Origin: Desulfobacterales bacterium
GTDB lineage: Bacteria > Desulfobacterota > Desulfobacteria > Desulfobacterales > 4be13
DNA length: 17,401 nt
Assembly (NCBI GenBank): GCA_029940115.1
Contig: JAOZRQ010000035.1
Span: 2,588-19,988 of the forward strand
Direction: 5' to 3'
Below, in pieces: positions 13,524-17,401 of the stretch. The position numbers were made by a program, and so were the translations under genes. How positions within the stretch are numbered: position 1 is the stretch's first letter; every line of letters starts with the position of its first letter. The notes below the pieces were generated by a model. The model did no database searches. It saw only the letters and a list, made by a program, of their open reading frames with translations, and had not been told where the DNA came from.

Positions 13524-15529
13524 AACCAGCAGAGACGTCGTCTGCCATTCATCGGATTGAGGAACTGAGGAACGCATTGCACCAGCACAATTATCGCTAC
13601 TATGTGCTGGATGATCCGGACCTGTCGGATGCCGAATATGACCGGATGATGCGGGAACTGAAGGAACTGGAGGCGGCCCATCCGGAGCTGGCCAGTCCCG
13701 ATTCCCCCACGTCGAGGGTCGGGGCCGCGCCGCTGGACAAGTTTGACACCGTGGCCCATTCCATCCCCATGCTGAGTCTCGACAACGGCTTTGACGACAA
13801 CGATATCCTCGACTTTGACAAGCGGGTGAAAAGACATCTTGATTCCGAAGAGCCGATTCTTTACACAGCAGAGCCGAAATTGGACGGGGTCGCGGTGGAA
13901 CTTGTCTATGAAGCGGGGCGTCTGATCATGGCCTCCACCCGAGGGGACGGGATGACCGGAGAGGTGATCACATCCAACGTGAGGACCATCCGCTCGGTCC
14001 CCCTTCTGCTCCATGAGCAGGTCTCCCGTCTTGAGGTCAGGGGGGAGGTCTTCATCAGTTTGGAGGGGTTCAAGAGACTGAATGAGGATCGGCTGAACCG
14101 GGGCCTCTCCTTGTTTGCCAACCCGAGGAACGCGGCCGCAGGTTCTTTGCGCCAGCTCAATCCCAGGATAACCGCCAGACGCCCTTTGGAGATATTCTTC
14201 TATGGCGTGGGCCATATGACGGATCCCCTTTCGGAATCCCATTGGGGAACCCTACAGGTCTTGAAACGGCTCGGATTCAGGATCAATCCGCTGATCCGGG
14301 CTGAAATCCCCATTGAGGAGACCCTCGATTATCACAGGGAGATGAACGACAAGCGGCACACCTTGGCTTATGATATTGATGGCATGGTGATCAAGCTGGA
14401 CAGTCTTTCATTGCAGGACCGGCTGGGGGAAAAATCCCGCAGCCCCCGATGGGCCATTGCCTATAAGTTCCAAGCGATCCAGGAGACGACCCGGGTGCTC
14501 GACATTGATGTGCAGGTGGGTCGGACTGGTGCGCTGACGCCTGTGGCTCATCTTGATCCGGTGAGCATCGGCGGGGTCACGGTCAGCCGCGCCACGCTTC
14601 ACAACGAGGACGAGATCAGAAGAAAGGATATCCGGATCGGTGACACGGTGCTGGTTCAGCGGGCTGGGGACGTGATCCCGGAAGTGGTCAAGGTGATCGA
14701 ATCAAGTCGGACCGGCCAGGAAAAAATTTTCACCATGCCGGCGACCTGCCCGGTCTGCGAGGCCGAGGTGTTTCGTGAAAAGGATGAGGCGGTGGCAAGG
14801 TGCAACCATATCGGCTGTCCGGCCCAAGTCAAAGCTCGGATCAGACATTTTGCATCCAAAGGCGCGTTTGACATGGACGGTATGGGATCCAAGCTGATTG
14901 AACAGATGGTTGACAAGGGGTTGCTCTCCTCTTACGCGGATATCTTCAGTCTGGACAAGGCAACGGTACAGTCCCTGGAGCGCATGGGAGCCAAATCCGC
15001 ACAGAATCTGATGAACGCGATTGAAAAGAGCAAGGCGATCCCCCTCGGCCGGTTCATCTATGCATTGGGGATCCGGCATGTCGGGGAGAATGTCGCGACC
15101 ATTCTGGCAGATCAGTTTCAGAACATGGAGAATCTCTCCTCCGCATCCACTGAGGCACTGGAGGCGATTGAGGGGATCGGGCCTGAGATTGCCGAAAGTG
15201 TGAGGCATTTCTTTGACCAGAATCAGAACAGGCAGACCGTGAGGCGCATTCTGGATGCCGGCGTCCGGATATTTCAGGAGAAGAAACCGGAGAAAAGGTC
15301 TCTGGAGGGAAAGGTCTTTGTCCTGACTGGCACATTTGAAGGGATGACAAGGAGCGAGACAAAGAAGATGATCGAGGGGGCCGGCGGAAAGGTCACGAAC
15401 ACGGTCAGCCGGAACACCAATTATCTGGTCGCGGGGGAATCTCCCGGATCCAAGCTCGACAAAGCAAAAAAATCGGGCGTTGAGGTTATTGACAGGCAAT
15501 CCTTATTACAGATGGTGCGTGATGCGTGA
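13508..15529 (+). CDS. ligA: NAD-dependent DNA ligase
   Basis: 673 residues, standard LigA length. It seals nicks in replication and repair using NAD. Domains in order: Ia domain with the NAD-binding tyrosines (HNYRYYVLDD, about 27-36), the adenylation domain with the AMP-accepting lysine K124 in EPKLDG, an OB fold, a zinc finger with C414, C417, C432 and C437, helix-hairpin-helix repeats (about 500-590) and a C-terminal BRCT domain from about 598 (LEGKVFVLTGTFEGMTRSE). The ATG at 13508 is inside the end of the phosphorylase gene, so translation is probably coupled. The last codons (GTGCGTGATGCG) and the TGA belong to the heptamer array that follows, so the final VRDA may be repeat-derived. 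No key residue is missing. Confidence 0.97.
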   Translation: MPDSVKPAETSSAIHRIEELRNALHQHNYRYYVLDDPDLSDAEYDRMMRELKELEAAHPELASPDSPTSRVGAAPLDKFDTVAHSIPMLSLDNGFDDNDILDFDKRVKRHLDSEEPILYTAEPKLDGVAVELVYEAGRLIMASTRGDGMTGEVITSNVRTIRSVPLLLHEQVSRLEVRGEVFISLEGFKRLNEDRLNRGLSLFANPRNAAAGSLRQLNPRITARRPLEIFFYGVGHMTDPLSESHWGTLQVLKRLGFRINPLIRAEIPIEETLDYHREMNDKRHTLAYDIDGMVIKLDSLSLQDRLGEKSRSPRWAIAYKFQAIQETTRVLDIDVQVGRTGALTPVAHLDPVSIGGVTVSRATLHNEDEIRRKDIRIGDTVLVQRAGDVIPEVVKVIESSRTGQEKIFTMPATCPVCEAEVFREKDEAVARCNHIGCPAQVKARIRHFASKGAFDMDGMGSKLIEQMVDKGLLSSYADIFSLDKATVQSLERMGAKSAQNLMNAIEKSKAIPLGRFIYALGIRHVGENVATILADQFQNMENLSSASTEALEAIEGIGPEIAESVRHFFDQNQNRQTVRRILDAGVRIFQEKKPEKRSLEGKVFVLTGTFEGMTRSETKKMIEGAGGKVTNTVSRNTNYLVAGESPGSKLDKAKKSGVEVIDRQSLLQMVRDA

Positions 15530-15720
15530 GGCGTGAGGCGTGATGCGTGAGACGTGATGTTGCGTGAGACGTGATGCGTGAAACGTGATGCGTGGGGTGT
15601 GATGGCATGAAGCCTGATGTGAAGCCTGATAGCATGAAACGTGAAAGGCAGATCACGCATCACAAATCACGCATCACAAATCACGCATCACAAATCACGA
15701 ATCACAGATCACGCATCACA
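15517..15720. repeat. Inverted heptamer array between ligA and acylphosphatase
   Basis: The left half (15517 to about 15605) consists of GCGTGAT/GCGTGAG/ACGTGAT-like heptamers and contains the ligA stop codon. A less regular middle (about 15606-15650) follows. The right half (15652-15720) is ten heptamers of opposite orientation, alternating ATCACGC and ATCACAA. It ends 2 nt before the AAAGGGGG ribosome-binding site of the next gene. The unit types are those of the 7754-8082 array. Confidence 0.88.
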
Positions 15721-15738
15721 TCAAAGGGGGTTATGATG

Positions 15739-16023
15739 ATGGAAGAAGATAGGGTAAGAGCACATGTTGTCATCACTGGCAAGGTCCAAGGTGTCTTTTT
15801 CAGGGCAGAGACTCAGCGGGTTGCCGAGGAGAATGATGTTTGCGGATGGGTGAGGAACAGAACCGACGGAAGCGTCGAGGCGATATTTGAAGGAGACGAG
15901 CCGGATGTGAAGGCGATGGTTGAATGGTGTTGGGAAGGATCGCCGCATTCAACGGTCAAAGATGTGAAAGTCGAATGGAAAGGATACACCGGCGAATTCA
16001 ACCGCTTTGAAATCACATATTAG
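15739..16023 (+). CDS. acyP: Acylphosphatase
   Basis: 94 residues, usual for this family of small cytoplasmic enzymes that hydrolyse acyl phosphates. The signature GKVQGVFFRAETQRVAEEND contains the catalytic arginine, and GWVRNRTDGSVEAIFEGDE contains the catalytic asparagine; the C-terminus ends FNRFEITY. Three consecutive ATG codons occur at 15733, 15736 and 15739; AAAGGGGG at 15723-15730 has the best spacing (8 nt) to the third, which I use, but a start at 15733 or 15736 adds only one or two methionines. The TAG stop is the start of a short heptamer repeat. The gene is separated from ligA only by the heptamer array, so read-through from the ligA operon is possible. Confidence 0.92.
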   Translation: MEEDRVRAHVVITGKVQGVFFRAETQRVAEENDVCGWVRNRTDGSVEAIFEGDEPDVKAMVEWCWEGSPHSTVKDVKVEWKGYTGEFNRFEITY

Positions 16024-16049
16024 CTGTAAGCTCGAAGCTGTAAGCAAAC
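16022..16049 (+). repeat. Short AGCTGTA heptamer array at the acyP stop
   Basis: Four 7-nt units follow each other: AGCTGTA, AGCTCGA, AGCTGTA, AGCAAAC. The first unit overlaps the TAG stop codon of the acylphosphatase gene (16021-16023). The sequence differs from the other heptamer arrays but the period and the position over a stop codon are the same. Confidence 0.6.
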
Positions 16050-16052
16050 TAG

Positions 16053-16139
16053 AGCTTTCAACAAAATGTTTGTCGCTCCGGAGTGGGCCTCCGCCAAACT
16101 GCAAGTTTGGCACTCCGGACAATCTTTTTGTTGAAGGCT
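16053..16139. repeat. 87-bp palindromic element
   Basis: The arms 16053-16074 and 16118-16139 match as reverse complements at 19 of 22 positions (core TTCAACAAAA / TTTTGTTGAA). The centre is a perfect stem, GCCAAACT-GCA-AGTTTGGC, at 16093-16111, flanked by CCGGAGTG / CACTCCGG. Immediately downstream of acyP, its folding could help end transcription, but no T-run follows. Confidence 0.65.
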
Positions 16140-16480
16140 ATATAAACCCTTGAAAGAAAACCCGGTTCCACCCAAAACCGGACAGTCGTATGGGTTCACT
16201 GCCATTAAGCTGTGTACCCGCGCTCGGTTCGGCTTCGGCGTGAGCTCAGTCGAACGATTGGCAAATTTGAAAGGCCTTCCGGATTTGTCAATCCCCGATA
16301 AGAGATGTCGGGGACAGGTTCCGGCAGGAGCGGATACTAGAACATCACTTTTTAAGTCCGTACCCCCTTCATGCTCCCGACGGGAGCAGAAGGGGGAGGC
16401 GAAACCGGGTTTCCGGCGAAAGGCGGATTGAGAGTTGAGGGAGAGGAACGGACTCCCTCAATCCCTCAATCCTTCTTCGG
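16140..16480. repeat. Gene-free stretch with several hairpins
   Basis: I see no convincing gene here. Inverted AACCCGGTT-type ends occur near 16157 and 16402. Inside are a stem at 16286-16316 (TGTC..CCCCGA / TCGGGGACA) and a strong stem at 16363-16396 (CCCCCTTC and TGCTCCCG paired with CGGGAGCA and GAAGGGGG). A further stem pairs 16425-16443 with 16453-16472 (GGATTGAG.. / CTCAATCC). The segment around 16208-16246 (TCGGCTTCGGCGTGAGCTCA) looks like a dispersed repeat. None has the T-run of an intrinsic terminator. Confidence 0.5.
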
Positions 16481-16491
16481 CCTTGCTTGGC

Positions 16492-16583
16492 AACTGTGAC
16501 TAAATAATTTTCCTGCCCTTGCCCTTGCCTAGTTTCGGCAGGGACACGGAATAGGGAAATGGGGAAGTTGTTTAGTCACCGTT
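16492..16583. repeat. Inverted repeat downstream of the HU gene
   Basis: AACTGTGACTAAA (16492-16504) and TTTAGTCACCGTT (16571-16583) are reverse complements with one mismatch, and pairing continues inward with a few differences. It begins 2 nt after the stop codon of the HU gene on the - strand, so it could form a hairpin in its transcript. It may act as a 3'-end structure or be another small palindromic element. Confidence 0.55.
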
Positions 16584-16585
16584 CC

Positions 16586-16864
16586 TTAAACGGCTTCCTT
16601 CAGTTTTTTGCCGGGCCTGAATTTCACCACGTTGCAGGCCTTGATTTTGATCGGCTCGCCTGTTTGGGGATTGCGGCCTTTGCGGGCCTTGCGCCGATTT
16701 TTTGAGAATGTGCCGAATCCTACCAGCGTAACCTTGCCGTCCTTCTTCTTCAGGGCGCTGATGACGCAATCCATGAAGGAGTCAAGGGCCCTCTTGGCCT
16801 GGACTTTGTTGATTTCGGCATCCTCTGCCATCTGATCAATCAGGTCAGCCTTTGTCATACTCAT
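16586..16864 (-). CDS. HU-family DNA-binding protein
   Basis: 92 residues, the full length of an HU/IHF-type histone-like protein. It has the N-terminal helices (MTKADLIDQMAEDAEINKVQ), the signature VGFGTFSKNRRKARKGRNPQ with the DNA-clasping arm that carries the RNPQTG proline, and the closing VVKFRPGKKLKEAV. It acts as a dimer that bends DNA and compacts the nucleoid. On the - strand AGGAGG lies 8 nt upstream of the first ATG (16864), which supports that start over the ATG two codons later. It is the only - strand gene in the window, convergent with acyP, and has its own promoter region with an inverted repeat. HU is favoured over IHF from overall look, with modest certainty. Confidence 0.94.
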   Translation of the reverse strand: MSMTKADLIDQMAEDAEINKVQAKRALDSFMDCVISALKKKDGKVTLVGFGTFSKNRRKARKGRNPQTGEPIKIKACNVVKFRPGKKLKEAV

Positions 16865-16896
16865 GATGTCTGCCTCCTATTTTCGGAAGTTAATGT

Positions 16897-16934
16897 AATC
16901 TGCCTTTCTCTAAAAGAAAGAAATAAGGCAGATT
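16897..16934. promoter_or_regulatory. Perfect inverted repeat in the HU promoter/leader
   Basis: AATCTGCCTT (16897-16906) and AAGGCAGATT (16925-16934) are exact reverse complements 18 nt apart. The right arm covers the end of the promoter spacer and touches the predicted -10 region of the HU gene, and the left arm lies in the leader. This is the geometry of an operator or of a leader hairpin; which one cannot be told from sequence. Confidence 0.45.
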
Positions 16935-16948
16935 GTTTTCAATGTCAA
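16920..16948 (-). promoter_or_regulatory. Candidate promoter of the HU gene
   Basis: On the - strand a perfect -35 box TTGACA (16943-16948) is followed after 17 nt by TATTTC (16920-16925), a weak -10 box. It lies about 55 bp upstream of the start codon in AT-rich DNA, with A/T-rich sequence further upstream (16971-16992). Confidence 0.45.
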
Positions 16949-17100
16949 TCTAAATCTGCATCTGACAACACTTTTTTTTAAATATTTTTTTCTAACCTTC
17001 TTGAGCCATGTATCCTTGAACGGCAGTTTCTGGAAATCCTCTGTTTTCAAAGTTTGAGGGGCTAGCCTTTTTTCCTGATCCGGCCATGCAAATTAAGCCT

Positions 17101-17401
17101 GTCATTCCCCCGTATTCCCCTGTCATTCCAGCAAAAACGGGAATCCAATTTTCGTGGGGAACGCGGTGGATTCCTGCTTTCGCAGGAATGACAGAGGGCG
17201 TCGCACCGAATCCTGCCCCTGTCATTCCCGCGAAAGCGGGAATCCAATTTTCGTGGGGAAACGCGGTGGATTCCCGCGAAAGCGGGAATCCAATTTTCGT
17301 GGGGGAACGCGGTGGATTCCTGCTTTCGCAGGAATGACAGAGGGCGTTTCGCAGGAATGACAGAGGGCGTCGCACCGAATCCTGCCCCTGTCATTCCCGC
17401 G
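17101..17401. repeat. Array of dRS3-like palindromes, continuing past the window
   Basis: Stems of the type ATTCCCGC-GAAA-GCGGGAAT occur at 17221-17243 and 17270-17289, the variant ATTCCTGC / GCAGGAAT in the opposite orientation at 17170-17192 and 17316-17338, a degraded copy at 17122-17146, and a truncated one at 17390-17401. Between them a spacer CAATTTTCGTGGGGAACGCG is repeated three times and CAGAGGGCGTCGCACCGAAT twice. The inner motif resembles the dRS3 repeats described in Neisseria and similar palindromes in many other genomes. The open frames here are artefacts of the repeat. Confidence 0.85.

Noticed and set aside
16150..16431. 93-codon open frame
   Set aside because: No ribosome-binding site, no recognisable motif, and it spans several hairpins and a dispersed repeat-like segment.
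16992..17394. Overlapping open frames of 68-127 codons at the right end
   Set aside because: They are translations of the dRS3-like palindrome array (peptides such as SRESGNP), a well-known source of false gene calls.

Overview
The window looks like a chromosomal segment of a moderately GC-rich, probably anaerobic Gram-negative bacterium. A Desulfobacterota (deltaproteobacterial) sulfate reducer or relative is my best guess. That inference rests on a selenium-type molybdenum hydroxylase next to SsnA and a hydantoinase, on a bacterial PC4-like protein, on split glyQ/glyS, and on very repeat-rich intergenic DNA. No taxonomic marker such as rRNA is present. Eleven intact protein genes are supported; ten lie on the + strand and one (an HU-type DNA-binding protein) on the - strand near the right end. 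A frameshifted remnant of a small secreted protein gene lies at the left end.

Layout. (1) 1-606: broken signal-peptide gene, then an inverted-repeat element carrying an internal dRS3-like hairpin. (2) 607-6603: an FAD-less molybdenum hydroxylase (2Fe-2S plus molybdopterin domains), ssnA overlapping it by 4 bp, and, after a 740-bp repeat-filled gap, a D-hydantoinase/dihydropyrimidinase gene. This resembles the selenium-dependent purine/hydantoin catabolic gene sets known from other bacteria. (3) 6696-7757: a GHMP-family sugar kinase-like gene. (4) 8098-11520: glyQ and glyS, the two subunits of tetrameric glycyl-tRNA synthetase. (5) 11859-15529: a tight operon of a PC4-like protein, a PD-(D/E)XK nuclease-like protein of unknown role, a uridine-phosphorylase-family enzyme and ligA. 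(6) 15739-16023: acylphosphatase. (7) 16024-16585: gene-free, full of small inverted repeats. (8) 16586-16864: HU-family protein with its own divergent promoter. (9) 16865-17401: HU promoter region and an array of dRS3-like palindromes running off the window.

The most unusual thing is the intergenic DNA. At nearly every junction between separate transcription units there are arrays of imperfect 7-mers or 6-mers (CACGCAT/CACGTTT, GTGAGAC, ACTTGAT, AGCTGTA; TTGAAC/GTTCAA/GTATAA). They usually come as a left half in one orientation and a right half in the opposite orientation, so a transcript could fold into a long imperfect hairpin. The left half often begins inside the upstream gene and supplies its stop codon; the right half can end directly at the ribosome-binding site of the next gene. 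Longer palindromic elements sit between or beside the arrays: two related copies flanking glyS, one of 172 bp after ssnA, and a REP-like block with two identical 126-bp tandem copies. I see no CRISPR array, integrase, transposase, tRNA or rRNA.
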